This document shows positions 37,301 to 48,900 of a stretch of DNA of 64,000 bases, piece by piece; the first letter of the stretch is position 1, and every line of letters starts with the position of its first letter. Made by a program: the position numbers and the translations under genes. The notes under the pieces are model-generated. The model searched no databases. It had not been told where the DNA came from and saw only the letters and a program-made list of their open reading frames with translations. This stretch comes from Otatea glauca (taxonomy: Eukaryota; Streptophyta; Magnoliopsida; Poales; Poaceae): positions 46,376,104 to 46,440,103 of the forward strand of contig CM070725.1 of the NCBI GenBank assembly GCA_036346275.1, read 5' to 3'.

Positions 37301-38040
37301 GGCCTAGCTCCTGTGCCATCTTGAGTGCACCTGTTCACAGCGGGCATAAGAGGCTAGTACAACCATCACAAGAATTATAACTTATAAACCTACGATCGTT
37401 TCAGACCTGCGAAGTACAAACACTTGGGATTCCTTCCTGGAATTGCATTAGCATGGAACCACTTGGACCATGCCTTCCCTAGCTTTTGCCTAGCCCTGCT
37501 TGAATGCAGTGTCAATACGGGGGTTGCTACGGGGCACCACTCCATGCAAGGTCAGGATCGATGAAGCCATAGCTTTCCCGTGCTAATTTGGACCTACCGA
37601 ACATTTTGCTGATAGCGGATTGGATCGAGGTCCTCACTGCACCACTCCTAGACCCCGATCTTGGGGTCAAACATTGGCTCCTGAGGTAAACCTCTTGTTT
37701 AGAGGCCCTTAGGGCCATCTTTATGCTCCTGCTCAATACGGTAGTCGGTGGTCCAGTCGTCGCAAGCCTCCTCCTTATGGAGGCACTCCGCCTCCTTCTC
37801 CATCTTCTTCTCCCGACCTCTATGGAGGTCCGCGAGCACGGTCTACCTAACCACTTTAGGCACACCAGGCAGGCCCTCACCTCGCCGAAGTGGCCAGCCA
37901 GATGTTCCTTCAGACGGGTCGTGCCTTCACCCTTCATAACATGGGGACAATAGTTGCACTTCGACCCTTAGCTGATGAGCTCCCCATGCTCCCATCCGTT
38001 AGCCACACGATCTGCCATCACGACAATCTGTAACGGTAGA
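34330..38040 (-). mobile_element. Decayed autonomous hAT element
   Basis: Contains a broken hAT transposase gene (38018 leftward to about 34930). A subterminal zone at 34360-34560 carries CCGAAATTTCAG words and a block (AAAAAAATCATACAAGCATT..) that is repeated in diverged form at about 48190-48290. The same CCGAAATTT words fill the ends of the complete relative at 57029-60028. Exact termini and a target duplication were not found, so the borders are approximate. Confidence 0.65.
34930..38018 (-). pseudogene. hAT transposase (BED finger, DUF659, hAT core), broken
   Basis: Reading leftward from the ATG at 38016-38018 (MADRVANGWEHGEL), a BED-type zinc finger follows at once: CNYCPHVMKGEGTTRLKEHL. 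Much further on comes a DUF659 segment, IVEYLRKFKDNWATFGVTVM then CDVWTG (about 37140-37240). The hAT core follows: CLAHTVNLMIKDM, KRICRFLYNHKNLHAQMREH and NATRFGTIFVFLDSFLKK (36600-36840), then GWWDCLAWSISAVEPLYRML (about 36480). Near the end are an acidic stretch (DDELDVGSNND, about 35590) and a Tyr/Pro-rich tail (SLFNFDYTDPYVDPY, about 35150). An in-frame stop lies 17 codons from the ATG, and more stops and frame changes follow. It cannot be active. Transposases of this type cut and paste hAT elements. Confidence 0.82.
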
Positions 38041-38306
38041 CAAAAGATGTCCAATGAATCAACAATGAAAATGCAAACTAGCCATTATCATCATCTTGAA
38101 GAATTAAAATGAAATGAACATATGTCCTATATATGGTTACTTCGATGAAATTAAAATGAACATGTCTGTTATATAACAAAATGAACATGAGCACTAAGTT
38201 GATCACTAAAACTGACATATAGACTAACACATGTTTGCACATAAAAAGGATTATGTATAATAATGTCTACATACTACCCCTAAAAAGTCTACATATTAAC
38301 TAGATG

Positions 38307-39438
38307 TAGGGGTGGGCATAAATACATCGAAACCGAATTACCGAATTTTTTTGATTTTTGAGTCGGTTTTTATTTTGGTGCTTTTCAGTTTTCGGGTTTC
38401 GGTTCGGTTTATAACTCTCATACACCAAATAGACCGAATAGCCCAAATTGTCGAGTCGCCCAGTCACAAATCTCCATACTCCAGCACCAATTGCTCATTC
38501 GGTCTCCCCAAATTCCCCCAAATCCCCAAGTCCCAAGTACCCAACCCTAGCTCATCGTGACACCACCGACCGCCATCGTGCCATCCCGCCAGCCTCCACC
38601 TGACTGCCGTCCCCCTCGCCAGTCTCTAGCGCCAGTCGTCGCCCCTGCCATCTCGCAGTCCCGCCAGCTTCTGCCTAACAGCCACTCCATCTCGCCACTC
38701 GCTGCCCCTCGCCATCCCGCCAACGACGTCAGCATCACCCTTGCCCACTCACCAGCCATCGACCAGTCCACCAGGCGCTAGCCTCAAGCTGTGATGTGTA
38801 AGTTCTTGCCAACTGCTGTGATGTTCTACATCTCCATCTTCTGGAGGATTATCTAGCTTTTGGTCTTTTGAGCTACTAGTGCTACTAATAACATTGCAAG
38901 TACTAGTTGATCTTCACTGTGAAGAAGAGTTTTGTTTTCTTGTTTGACATCTTGATTTGCCAAGTAAAGCTCACATTAAGGTCAAACAAATGGCCATTTT
39001 AGATGATTAATTTGCCAAATTGCTAGTCCTGATTTGGATGATTAATTTATCAAATGATGGGTGTAACATCTGGGAAAAAAAACTTAAGAGCTAATGTTTC
39101 CTACCAAATTAGTTGATATGTGGCTACTTTTTCCAAGTCAAAATCAACTTAGCATGATGTAGAACTGGCTGTAACGAGGGTAGGTGCACCCTTGAAATGA
39201 CGATTATGTTTTTATTGAGTTGAGAGAATGTTATCTGCAAAACCGAAGCAAACAAGTTCAGGCTTTTTTATATCATGTTATCTTCGTTAAACGAAAAACC
39301 GAATTAACCGAATCAAAATATTTCGGTTAATTCGGTTTGGTCTTTCATTTTGTCCAAAGAAATTCAGCATACAGTTTCTAGAAATCGAATTATTTAAAAA
39401 CTGAAAAAAAGAACTAAAAAACCGAATGCCCACCTCTA
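38307..39438. mobile_element. Non-autonomous hAT element, 1.13 kb, with 8-bp target duplication
   Basis: The termini TAGGGGTGGGCAT and ATGCCCACCTCTA are exact inverted repeats. The flanks ACTAGATG (38299-38306) and ATTAGATG (39439-39446) match at 7 of 8 bases, as expected for an aged hAT insertion. Subterminal zones are rich in CCGAATTA and TTCGGTT. The middle (about 38450-38780) is a C-rich leader-like stretch with no convincing protein. It lies just upstream of the broken transposase gene but has different termini from that family. Confidence 0.85.
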
Positions 39439-39446
39439 ATTAGATG

Positions 39447-39870
39447 GTCTTAGTATACTACATGTACATACCATACAAAAAATACTTATATATTACACAT
39501 ATTTTGTTTTTATGTAACTAATACTAATGACCACTACTTAGCCAACAAACCAACTCAAACTTTAATTATCTAACTGCATCTCCACTCAACAATCATTCAT
39601 GTGCTAGTTACTAGGCATTATATATTTTGCAACACATAAACTATAGACTTCACAGTGCAAGACTTCACCTAGCAAGCAAACACTAGATCTATATACTTCA
39701 TCGCTTAATCCGGCCATGAAACAAACTAATCCGGCAACAGCAAGAATCAATCCGGCCTAAAATATCAAGATCTTGGGTAATATTACCAAAATTTCGTCAC
39801 AAAAAATCAAAATTTCGTTACCTTGACTTGGAGAAATCTCGAACAAATGCACCTAGATTAGTCTTCTTCT
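39447..39870. other. No gene seen; LTR-like or spacer sequence
   Basis: AT-rich, with repeated AATCCGGC words (about 39708-39760) and ACAAAATTTCG words. It is probably part of the LTR-type element ending at 41029, whose left border I cannot place. Confidence 0.35.
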
Positions 39871-40446
39871 TCACCGGATGGGGCCAAAGCTGCCCGGATC
39901 TTCACCAGAGTTGACTGGAGAGCACTGAGGTCACGAGGGACTGCTCAGAGATGGACTGTGTTGCCTGGGAGAGGAAAGTGAATGAGTGAGTGAGAGGGAA
40001 GTGAATGAGTGAGACCGAAATCACTATGAAAATAATAAATAAATGGGGTCATTACTCATCGCTAGTACTCACTAGCCCGGTTGGTAACGTGCAAGCCTCT
40101 TAAGTCCTAGGTTCAAGCCATGGTTACAGGCTACAGCAGTGCTTCAATCCATTTTTTTTCACCGGATGGGGCCAAAGCTGCCCGGATCTTCACCAGAGTT
40201 GACTGGAGAGCACTGAGGTCACGAGGGACTGCTCAGAGATGGACTGTGTTGCCTGGGAGAGGAAAGTGAATGAGTGAGTGAGAGGGAAGTGAATGAGTGA
40301 GATCGAAATCACTATGAAAATAATAAATAAATGAGGTCATTACTCATCGCTAGTACTCACTAGCCCGGTTGGTTGCACGTCTTAAGTCCTAGGTTCAAGC
40401 CATGGTTATAGGCTACAGCAGTGCTTCAATCCATTTTTTTTTTGGC
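39871..40446. repeat. Tandem duplication of a 288-bp unit
   Basis: TCACCGGATGGGGCC begins at 39871 and again at 40159. The two copies are nearly identical over their length; I noted two transitions plus one gap near the GGTTGGTAACG/GGTTGGTTGCACG block, and one more transition close to the end. Inside each copy AGTGAATGAGTGAG is itself doubled. The near identity marks a recent event. Confidence 0.92.
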
Positions 40447-40493
40447 ATTTTTGTGAGCACTAGGAGTGAGCACACAAAAAAAATCAAAAAATG

Positions 40494-40568
40494 GTCACAT
40501 CCCAGGATTCGAACCTGAGATCAGGTGAACTTAAAAACTCTCCGCTCTACCAACTCAACTAGAGTGCT
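40494..40568 (-). other. tRNA-like module (Lys-like), 75 bp
   Basis: On the minus strand the D-arm/box-A segment TAGTTGAGTTGGTAGAGCGG and the T arm TCAGG-TTCGAAT-CCTGG (five pairs, one G-U) sit at tRNA spacing. The loop TTTTTAA would put UUU at the anticodon. The acceptor strands do not pair and the anticodon stem is weak, so it is a tRNA-derived relic inside the LTR, not a tRNA gene. The plus-strand segment at 40067-40123 (CTAGCCCGGTTGGTAACG..TCCTAGGTTCAAGCC) is a weaker one. Confidence 0.6.
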
Positions 40569-40579
40569 TGTTGTAAATT

Positions 40580-41029
40580 TTTCACATGTATTAATTATAT
40601 ATGGCATTACAATTCTCCAAAAAAAATAGCGTCCAATCCGGTTAAAACAACATGCAAACCGGTCTAAATAAGGTTTATTCCGGTCATATTTCCCGAAATT
40701 TTGGTGAAATTTGGAAAGTGGGTTTCGTAAGAAAAATAGAGATTTTAAATCCGTTTTCTAATTTAAATAATACCAAAAATATATATTGCTTTGTAGAAAA
40801 TATCAACTAGAGTTAAAAAATTCTACAAAAATTCTTAAAAATATTTAAAACATTTTAAGCTTAGGAAAATTATTTACATCCATATTTTTGTTTTTAATGT
40901 AAAATAAATTATTTATTTAAATGTAAACTAGCAAAAATCATTAATTAAATGATGAAAATTCTGAAAAAAAATTCATAAAATCTGAATTAAATGCTAATTA
41001 AAGCATTTGCAAATTTTTAGGGTGTTACA
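40580..41029 (-). mobile_element. LTR end (minus orientation) ending GGGTGTTACA
   Basis: Read on the minus strand it starts TGTAACACCCTAAAAATTTGC, a standard grass LTR start. Bases 40780-41029 match 45110-45347 (for example AACATTTTAAGCTTAGGAAAATTATTTA against AACATTTTGAACTTAGGAAAATTATTTA). The other end of the element is not identified. Confidence 0.5.
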
Positions 41030-41035
41030 ACTAGG

Positions 41036-41200
41036 AACATACCTAAATGGAATTTTCCACTTTCGTTTTTGTATCCATTTTCGTAACTGTTTCCGGGGTT
41101 TCCGATTTCGTTTTCATTATTGGTAAAAAAATGTGGAAACGAAACAGCCATTTACCGACCCTTTCTGTTCCGTTTTCATCCCTAATCGACGATATACAAT
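41036..41200. mobile_element. Transposon end rich in GGAAACGGAAA words
   Basis: Repeated TTTCCGTTTTC-like words ending CCGTTTTCATCCCTAA, similar to the zones at 44800-45000 and 45565-45635. This is a common type of subterminal region in grass DNA transposons. Family and borders not determined. Confidence 0.4.
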
Positions 41201-42560
41201 TAGAAAGAATGGCTTAGGAATCAATCCATTCCCATGGACCCAGTAGCGGACCGAGACCCAAAACTTAAGGGGTACTCATTCGTCTGCAGCCCATTGTGCC
41301 GCCACCCCCTCTGACCTTGGCCGGCCACTCTTCTGCTCGTCGAAGGTAGGGTATACGTATGCCCTAGCCCCCCTTGACCCCATTGGGTCCGCCCCTGCAT
41401 GGACCGGTCGGTGAACGGGCAACCGAGAAAGAGCTCAAAGCGTGTAATCGAGGGAAATACTCACCGACACAAGTATCGCTCATGCACATTGGCGGTGGTC
41501 AGTATGCGCTGCATTTGGTGAAGACCGGCCGATGGGCGGTGGCACGAAGATCGCATTTCTTGCACTTCGTGTAAATAAGAGTTGTACCCATATAGAATTA
41601 TCCTCTTTCTTATGATCTCTATCATCATCTCTATTCCCTTTTATCAATTTGCCTATCCTATCTAGGTCTATGAATTTCTCTATCAATTACATTACCTTAT
41701 CCTTATCCATGAGGTTCCTACATTTGATCCTTAATTGACCTAGGAGTCGTTCCCAGGCATACTCAAAAAAGGGTTATTATACACCCGCGAGATGGTGGTT
41801 TTTTTGTTCCCACGAAGCGAAGATCATTCGCTTGGCGAATGAAGTGGATCAACCTCTTTCTGGTCGAGCTTTTTTAAAAAAAAATGCAGCCATGCGAGAG
41901 CGTATTCTCTTATCCCAGCTTCCTCCCTTCGCTCCCCCACATCGTAGATGGTCTAGCCACACCCGGTGCCACGAACTTCTAGCCACATTGGAAACTGGAA
42001 CAAGACAACGACGGGCTGTGAAACATCTCGGGCAGTAGCGCGATCGCGAGCCCAGGAGCAGCAGTGTGCGCGACGAAGCACCGAGTTGGGCCAGTTCGGT
42101 GGCTGCGCTGCGCTTGAGTTCCGTTGCTTCACTCGCTGTCTCTGGCTGGTGCGCGCCCGCCGCAGTGGCCCGCGCGACGGTTACTCCGAGTCTCCGCTGA
42201 TGAACTTAGTACGACGGTACAGTGTTCGGTAAAACTCCAGCCAAAAGACCAGATCGTGCATCCAATGATTCGGAAGGTTGGATGGAATTAACCCAGGTTC
42301 TCACCCTGGCTGCCTGTCGTGCTACATACGCACGCCGTACAGTACGTGTTGCCACTAGGTAGGTCCTAGGTGCATTGTATCGGCTGTGCTATTGTCAATT
42401 GCCACCCAGAGCTGCGCTAGCTGCCGTAGTGCACACTGCAGAGCTCGATGTCCAAAGGTGGTGTACGTAGTTTCAGAACTGCCGAGTCGGGCTGTCGACG
42501 CGTAAAAGGGAGCGGGTTGCAGTCTATTTTTATTTTATTTTTTAAAAAAAAAACTATAAC
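41201..42560. other. Unassigned segment; possible organelle-derived DNA
   Basis: Short frames only, none with a domain I recognise. Base composition is more balanced than in the flanks, and segments around 41580-41950 (for example GACCTAGGAGTCGTTCCCAGG and TGAAGTGGATCAACC) have the look of plant mitochondrial intergenic DNA. That is an impression, not a match. Confidence 0.25.
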
Positions 42561-42894
42561 CTTTTATAAAAGATTTATTAACAAATAACTAATTTTTCTT
42601 AGTAATAATCTATAAAAGTATGTTCAGCTTAGCTTTCAGTTTTTACTAATTATATATAACTTTTAGCTTATACAAAAAAACTACTTAAAAATTAAGATAT
42701 TTAGAGAATTTACTTAAAAAAACACTAACAAGCATATACTCATGAATGCACACCTTTGACTAATTTAATTCGCTGGAGAGAGAAGACCATGGCTAGCTAG
42801 TTTCATCTCATAGAAAAACATGCAATATGATTGTTTCCATCTATAGGTCTCACTTCATATTTTGGAGAATTTTTTTAAGGACCGAAAATGGCGA

Positions 42895-44720
42895 TTAGAG
42901 GGGGTAAATGATCACACAACAATTTCCTCCAAAGAAACTAATCAAAACCTCACTTGATCCAATACGAGTCAAAAAGGAGGATATTTTGAAAAATCAGCAT
43001 AGGGACAACACTACCGTGCATTATATATAACACGGTACTAATTATATATAACAGGATGAACAGTAACCCCGGTACTACTGGGTACTGTAGTGGTAGTGTC
43101 GATGACCAGTAAACACATGGATGAGCAATAAAATCAGCACGAGTTCAAGATCAAGATGTGTATAACTTTTGATTGGCTGATCTAAACCCTGTGAAACTTT
43201 GTATGCATATTTCTATGGATGTCAGGAACCTATATCAACCTTCAATCGCAAGGATTGATGTCAAAGTTCTGACCTTTTTCCAGTAGAACGAAGAGTGTTT
43301 ACAAACGAGTTCAAGAATAAGAACTTAGCTCTAAGCTTCGTGGGGTTTTGATGACTAATATGATCTTAGAGAGCCTCCTACATGTCATAGCAAGCAAGAA
43401 CACCCAAGAAAGATCCCTTGAACAAGCAGGATCAAGATCTACCTCAAAAATCTCCCTTCTCATTCTAAAAATCAATTTCTTGGAGAAACTTGGATGATCA
43501 AGAAAAAGCTTGCCTAGATAATTGAGGAGATGATCTACAGAGAATACATCTATCCATTATATATCCTTGGCAACATGAGATCAAGTAAGAAAGAAACCAC
43601 AAGAAAAGATCAAGAGCAAAGCAAGAAGAAGATCAAAGCTTGAGACAAAACTTGAACATGAAGATGATTTGCATTTAGATCATGAAGAACGTTTACAAAA
43701 CCTCTCACCTGAGGGCAAAGTTCCCAAGGAACACACACACCCATACAAGAACACAAAAGTCTTGTGAAAACCCTAATCCTTCTTACATAGGCTTAGTGGT
43801 TTAGAGCCTTACCTCCTACTACATCTCCTTATATAGTAGAGACAACCCTAACCCTAAAATCTAGACATACATATGGATGCCATCCATATTTACGTGGGCT
43901 AACCTGTTAACAAAACACCATACCGTGTTTTATACTCACACAAGCACGCTTCTCAAAGTGGTCTTCACCTTAACGCACAGTTCGCTCCAAGAGCTCGAAT
44001 TTGTGTCAAACTCCACTTTGGTATAACCTAAACCACTTAGACCACCGCCGCGATTTGGAACGCCGCGGTTTTCCAAACTGCCTCGATCGCCGGTATTGGA
44101 TAAATTACCAATTTGCCATAATGACTGGTCTTTCTTCTCCTCAGAGCATTGCCTATAATTCGTCGCTTTCCATATGGGTCCAATGACTTCTCTTCAAGCC
44201 TCTCACGTGTTTGGACTCCCTTGAACCGTCCTTGCTTGCAAACGGATCCAAGTCACTTGGTGCACCACATTTTCTTGACCACTTCACCATGACGGCATTG
44301 GCTTCCTTGACTGTTCTGAACCTTGACTCCTCCCTGAGCCTAGTCTCGGTTCCTGCCATTATCTGTCATGTCCATCACCAGTGATTCACGTTTCGGTTCC
44401 TTGTCTTTTCGGCTTGCAACCACTTTCTGGCCTCAGTTATCTTCAGGCGTCCTTGACCTTTTTAGACCTCAGCTCTCCTAGCCTAGTCTCAATCTCCTCC
44501 GTCTCACAATGACCTAGCTTTGAAGTCTTGCAACCAACACAGACAAGCAAACCATCACATAGCATTGTTCGTAATAATATACAATTAAATCAATAAAATC
44601 GAAACTTCAATTCGCTAGAAACCTGATACTACCGTAAGCCTTTTATAACTGAGCAAGCTCGGATCAAGATAGAGTTGTTGCAATGTATGCGGCTCTATCT
44701 CTCGACCACAGACACATGTG
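42895..44720. mobile_element. Retroelement LTR-like fragment
   Basis: GGCGATTAGAGGGGGTAAATG followed by CACACAACAATTTCCTCC, a reduced ACTACCG..GGTACTACTGG zone (about 43010-43110) and a TATA/leader-like stretch (CTCCTTATATAGTAGAGAC, about 43825) are typical of one grass LTR family, the same type as 10.5-11.3 kb. The rest (43.9-44.5 kb) also reads as LTR. No protein is supported. Confidence 0.45.
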
Positions 44721-44789
44721 TTTTGATTTTGTTCCGATGGAACCGATGGCCATGCAATCTCGCCCTAAGCCTGCCAGGTGACTTGATGT

Positions 44790-45060
44790 ACACGGATGAC
44801 AATGCATGGTCGGATGAAAAATGAAAACGGAATTTCCTACCGTTCCGGAGAAAAAACGGAAATAAAAACTTTTTTCGGAAACGGAAACGGAAACGGAAAA
44901 TATCGGTACGAAAATCGAAACGAAATTTTTTTGTCGGAAACGAAAACGAAAACGGGAGAGTTATTTCCGACAGAAAACGAAAATGGAAATTCCATAAAAA
45001 TGAAATCGAAAATTCTATCGAAAACTTGGCCCACTTGGCTAAAAAAAGGAGAATAGAGAA
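44790..45060. mobile_element. Transposon end with GGAAACGGAAACGG repeats
   Basis: Dense AAACGGAAA words after GGATGAAAAATGAAAACGG. It is a relative of 41036-41200 in the opposite direction, and related sequence resumes at 45565-45635. The segment at 45061-45347, which ends GGGCGTTACA, looks like an LTR end inserted between them. Confidence 0.4.
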
Positions 45061-45347
45061 TTTACATTTATTTTCTAAGTAAAATAATTTCAGAAATACA
45101 AATGACTTTATAGAAAATATCAAATAGAGTTCAAAAATTTCGAAACAATTCTCAAAATTACTTTGGAACATTTTGAACTTAGGAAAATTATTTATAGCAT
45201 AATTATGGTTTCATTTTTCATGAATAAATTAATTTTATAAATCTAAAAATAGCAAAACGATATTTATAAACCTCAGAAAATCCAGGATAGATCTCAAAAA
45301 ATCATAAATGAACATTGAACAATAATATGCAAATTGTAGGGCGTTAC
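45061..45347 (-). mobile_element. LTR end fragment ending GGGCGTTACA
   Basis: Matches 40780-41029 at its right end, with the same orientation. It is a truncated member of the same LTR group. Confidence 0.4.
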
Positions 45348-45639
45348 ACCTTTAAGTTGGAGGAGCAAGAGGATATCAATGATAATGATATGGAACAGGA
45401 TATGATGGTCTGATCTGGGGGACAAATAGCGAGTTTTCAGCTGACAAATTTGAGAAAAAACTTCCTAGTGATACCGGTAAACATAACATTGTTCTTTTGT
45501 CCGTCTTGGAGGTGGAATGAGTTACATTATTTTTGCGGTCATGTATATTGTTATCATGTACTATGTTCTTGTGGAATTTTTCACTTTCATTTCCGTATCC
45601 GCTCCATTCTGTTTCGTATCTGTTTCCAACATATTTAAG

Positions 45640-47286
45640 CCCTGTTTGAAACATGGAAATTTTTTCAGATCCCATGTAAACTAATATGTTTATTTCCTTA
45701 AAAAACTACCCTATCTCTTGTTAATTAAATTCTTGCGTTCCAAACATGCAGTTAACTTTGTGAAATTGCACATCTGTGAACAGTCGGCCACAATTTGCTA
45801 TCATATTCCCCTACTCATAAACTCTCTCGAATCTAATGGAGATCTTGATCACAAATCAAATGAATCACAGCTAGCAAAACTGAAACTACAAACAAACATT
45901 GGCTTTCCGTTTGAGCGCATATGTGGTCTAATTTTTGTTTAAGAGTGAATGAGTTAAGAAAATGACCTAAAAACCACAAGTTCAATGGGAATTAATGAAA
46001 TTGCAGTGTCTTCCTCCTTTTACAACGCCGAATAGAAGCTACGGTACGTGGCAGCATTTTCGGAGGAGTTCAACGAACAGAACTCCTTGTTCTTAATTTG
46101 ATGTTGCAGCAGCGGCTATGGGCCAATTAATTGGGCTACAGTATTTGCTTATCTACAGTATGGGATAAATGGATAATTAACCAGTACACATTCAAAATTC
46201 AGTACTCAGTTGTCAGACAACTAGCTGAACGCTCCTGAGGTTTGGGGTTTGGCATCCCTTTGGTCGTGGGCCCTGGCCATGTCCCAGAAACGGGTCTGGG
46301 GTTATGGCGCAATGAACAGGCGGGAAATAGTGAAGGGGAGGTGGAACACATCGTGACATGAACGGAATTTCAGTAGGCTCACCGGAGACGGGGTTAGTCA
46401 CTTCTCTCGGCTGATCCATGCTTAAGAGCACATCGTGCTCATGCTATTTTGACTAGAACGATTGCCTAAGCAAGAAGAAGATGGAGAAGCTAGAGGTAGA
46501 AGCAGAACAAGCAAGTCTTTTCGCACCCCTTTAACAGTCAACTCATAATAGACTGATGTGAGTGACAAATGTTGCAAGCTGAGATCGACACATTAGAAAT
46601 CTGAGGAATTATTTCTAACTATATTACTACTCCGTACTTCAAAAACCAGACAAGTTTCGAGCGTACATCACCGAAGCTTTGGTCTACTTAGCCCTCCGTG
46701 CATTTTTTTTAATGATTCTCTCTTAAATAAAATTGTAAATCTAATCTTTTTCTCTACTACAGAAGTATTGACAGGTAATACGTGTCACCTACCGTGCTCA
46801 GCAATACCCGAGCTCACTGCAGTACCTGAGCTCAGCAGGTGGCACCCTGCCGCACACTTGTTAGGGGGCTGCCGCAGTGGATGGATCTACTACCGTATCC
46901 ACTACGGTGCTGACAATCTGCTATAGTAATGAAGCATAGTAGGTGGCACATGTCGAGTACCAATATTTTCACAGTTAAGAAAACTAAACTTATAATTTCT
47001 TAAAAAAAAGCTAAAGTTGAAAATGCGTAAAGCCAGATAATCCGTAACCGATACGGTACTACTAACTTTAGATCAGCGTATTTATGACCTCCTAGGACCC
47101 ATCTCTCTGTCGTCTTGCATTTCAGATTTTCATTTTCTGGCCTGTCTCCTGAAGCTCCTCCAGATCGAACTAAATGTTGGACCCTCGCATAGTCGCATAG
47201 CTAGTCGCTGTACCTTATCTATGAAGCCATCCATGGGATTTTGTTGTCCCAGAAAATGCTGTTTTAGCGATACGCCAAATCTTACC
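45640..47286. other. No gene seen; transposon debris
   Basis: Contains a CCCTGTTTGAAACATGG terminus-like word (about 45641) and a stretch of GGTGGCAC/TACCTGAGCTCAG repeats (about 46780-46950) resembling 56780-56920. No open frame with a recognisable domain on either strand. Confidence 0.4.
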
Positions 47287-47447
47287 ATATATATGCTAGT
47301 AGCTACACTAACCATATCTCCCTAATTTCACTTTATCTCAGCTACGATGTTCTCATCCTCCCTTTCCATATATGCTAGTAGCTACACAAACCATATCTCC
47401 TTAAGTTCACTTTATCTCAGCTACGATGTTCTCATCCTCTCTTTCCA
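47287..47447. repeat. 79-bp tandem duplication
   Basis: ATATGCTAGTAGCTACAC..ACCATATCTCC..CAGCTACGATGTTCTCATCC occurs at 47291 and again at 47370 with a few substitutions. No coding. Confidence 0.9.
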
Positions 47448-47604
47448 TGAAGAAATTATAGGTAACACTCGTCGTGAACTCACGTAGGCAACATTGCAAC
47501 TAGATAAGGTTCGTGCTAGAAAGCTACTGATGTCCTGCTCCACCCGATAAGATCCAAATCCTGCAAAAGCATTACGTCCCTCTTTCCTCGATTCCATGAT
47601 TCCA

Positions 47605-47611
<7 letters not shown>

Positions 47612-47645
<34 letters not shown>
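47612..47645. repeat. GA microsatellite
   Basis: About 16 uninterrupted GA repeats followed by a short G run. Confidence 0.97.
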
Positions 47646-47649
<4 letters not shown>

Positions 47650-47985
47650 AGGAGGCAGATTGATTAAAGCAGTTGATTCCAGTACTACTACTATTCTGGT
47701 TGTGTGTGTTGTGGGAGACTAGGTAGGGTCTAGGGGTATTACCGTATTAGTACTACCGATCGAACGTGGGGTGCAGGGACGTGGACCAAACTCAGACCCC
47801 GGCCTTATCCAGTTGAGCAGTAACTGCAGTGCACTGATACAAGTCTGCCTCCTCTAGGACCGTGCCCATCTGAATCAATCAATCGGGCGGGACAGACAAC
47901 GGCATCAGGTTCACCAGTCCGATCCTATAATGGCTTGTCTACTGCTGAGGGACTGCAATACAACGATAGTAACCCCTGTTATACG
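47646..47985. other. No gene seen
   Basis: Short spacer with no coding or transposon-end signal that I can support. Confidence 0.4.
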
Positions 47986-47989
47986 GTTA

Positions 47990-48300
47990 GAGAATAAGGT
48001 TTCGAATTTTGTTTTCACGGCACATCACGGAAGCGGTTGAAATTTAAAATTTTAGAAGATGAATTTAAAATCTAGTAAATTTAAAACCGAGAAACGAAAT
48101 TTCAGCTAAAATCACTAAAATTTCCCCGAGATTTACCGAAATTTCAACGATTTTCAATCTCATGTGAAATGGTCTTCCGAGACTAAAAAAATAAAAAAAT
48201 CATGCAAACATTTATCTACATTTCCTATATGTTTGAATGCAAAATCCTAAGCATTAACACATAAAATTCTCAAGTTAGGGGTTAGACTGAAATATATCAT
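47990..48300. mobile_element. hAT-family end fragment
   Basis: Starts AATAAGGTTTCGAATTTTG, resembling the terminus of the 57029-60028 element, and is filled with CCGAAATTTC words. Bases 48190-48290 match 34450-34545 (AAAAATCATGCAAACATTTATCTACATTTCCTATATGTTTGAATGC against the diverged copy there). It is a remnant of the same family. Confidence 0.55.
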
Positions 48301-48485
48301 GTAAGACCGAAATCTAAGTTAGGTTTTAAGCCGAAATACATTATTTAAGTCCGAAATTCAAGTTAAGATTTAAGGTTTAACCTGAAATACAATTTAAATA
48401 TGAAATCCAAGTTAGGGTTTAGAGTTTAAACTAAAAACAATTTTAGGCCAAAATCAAAATTAGAGTTTAAGGTTTAAGCCGCCCT
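48265..48485. repeat. Degenerate ~50-bp tandem repeat with GTTAGGGTTTA words
   Basis: Four units of the form CCGAAAT-CAAGTTAGGGTTTAAGGTTTAA-CCGAAATACA. It lies inside the hAT remnant. Confidence 0.6.
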
Positions 48486-48639
48486 AACTAGATTATGAAT
48501 TTTCACCAAGATTTTGAATCCTACTCATCACTTTCTAAATATAGCAATCGGATGTAATCAATCTAAGAACTGTGTATCGTGGGATCTAACTGACATATAA
48601 CATTATCAACAATACTACCTATATTAAAGGTGGATGAGT

Positions 48640-48900
48640 TTCGGCCCGGGGAGCCCCTCTACATCATTGCTTCACGCAAAAGCTCTTCAAAAGTTTTGAA
48701 ATAGCGTTTAGGTCCTTCTATTGGCTTTTTTTACAAAAAAGCCTTTTGAAAATTTAAAATTTTTGTTTAGATCCCTCCAAAAATTCCAAAAAATGTGTTT
48801 AAGTCCCCCACCAGCTCTTTTGCAAAAGATCTATTCAAAAAATCCAAAAATATGTTTAGTTCCTCCGACCGCCTATATTAAAAAAAGAGCTCTTTTACGG
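48640..48900. repeat. Degenerate ~55-60-bp tandem repeat
   Basis: Units near 48680, 48740, 48790 and 48850 share AAAATTCCAAAAATGTGTTTAGGTCCCTCC-like cores and AGCTCTTTTGCAAAA-like spacers. No coding; probably part of an unidentified transposon. Confidence 0.5.

Noticed and set aside
40494..40568. Functional tRNA-Lys gene
   Set aside because: D and T arms are recognisable, but acceptor strands do not pair and the anticodon stem is weak.
39062..41029. LTR element bounded by TGTAACATCT and GGTGTTACA
   Set aside because: The left word lies inside the 38307-39438 hAT element and no matching target duplication flanks the pair.
41374..41574. 66-codon plus-strand frame (MTPLGPPLHGP..)
   Set aside because: No domain, no homologue that I recall, and overlapping frames are of similar length.
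44153..44359. Short charged minus-strand frame (MAGTETRLREE..)
   Set aside because: Lies in LTR-type sequence similar to non-coding parts of grass retroelements; no partner exons or domain.
46213..46431. 72-codon minus-strand frame
   Set aside because: No domain or supporting context; lies in transposon debris.
48265..48485. Interstitial telomere-like GTTAGGGTTTA words
   Set aside because: No run of TTTAGGG units; the words belong to a degenerate ~50-bp repeat within a hAT remnant.
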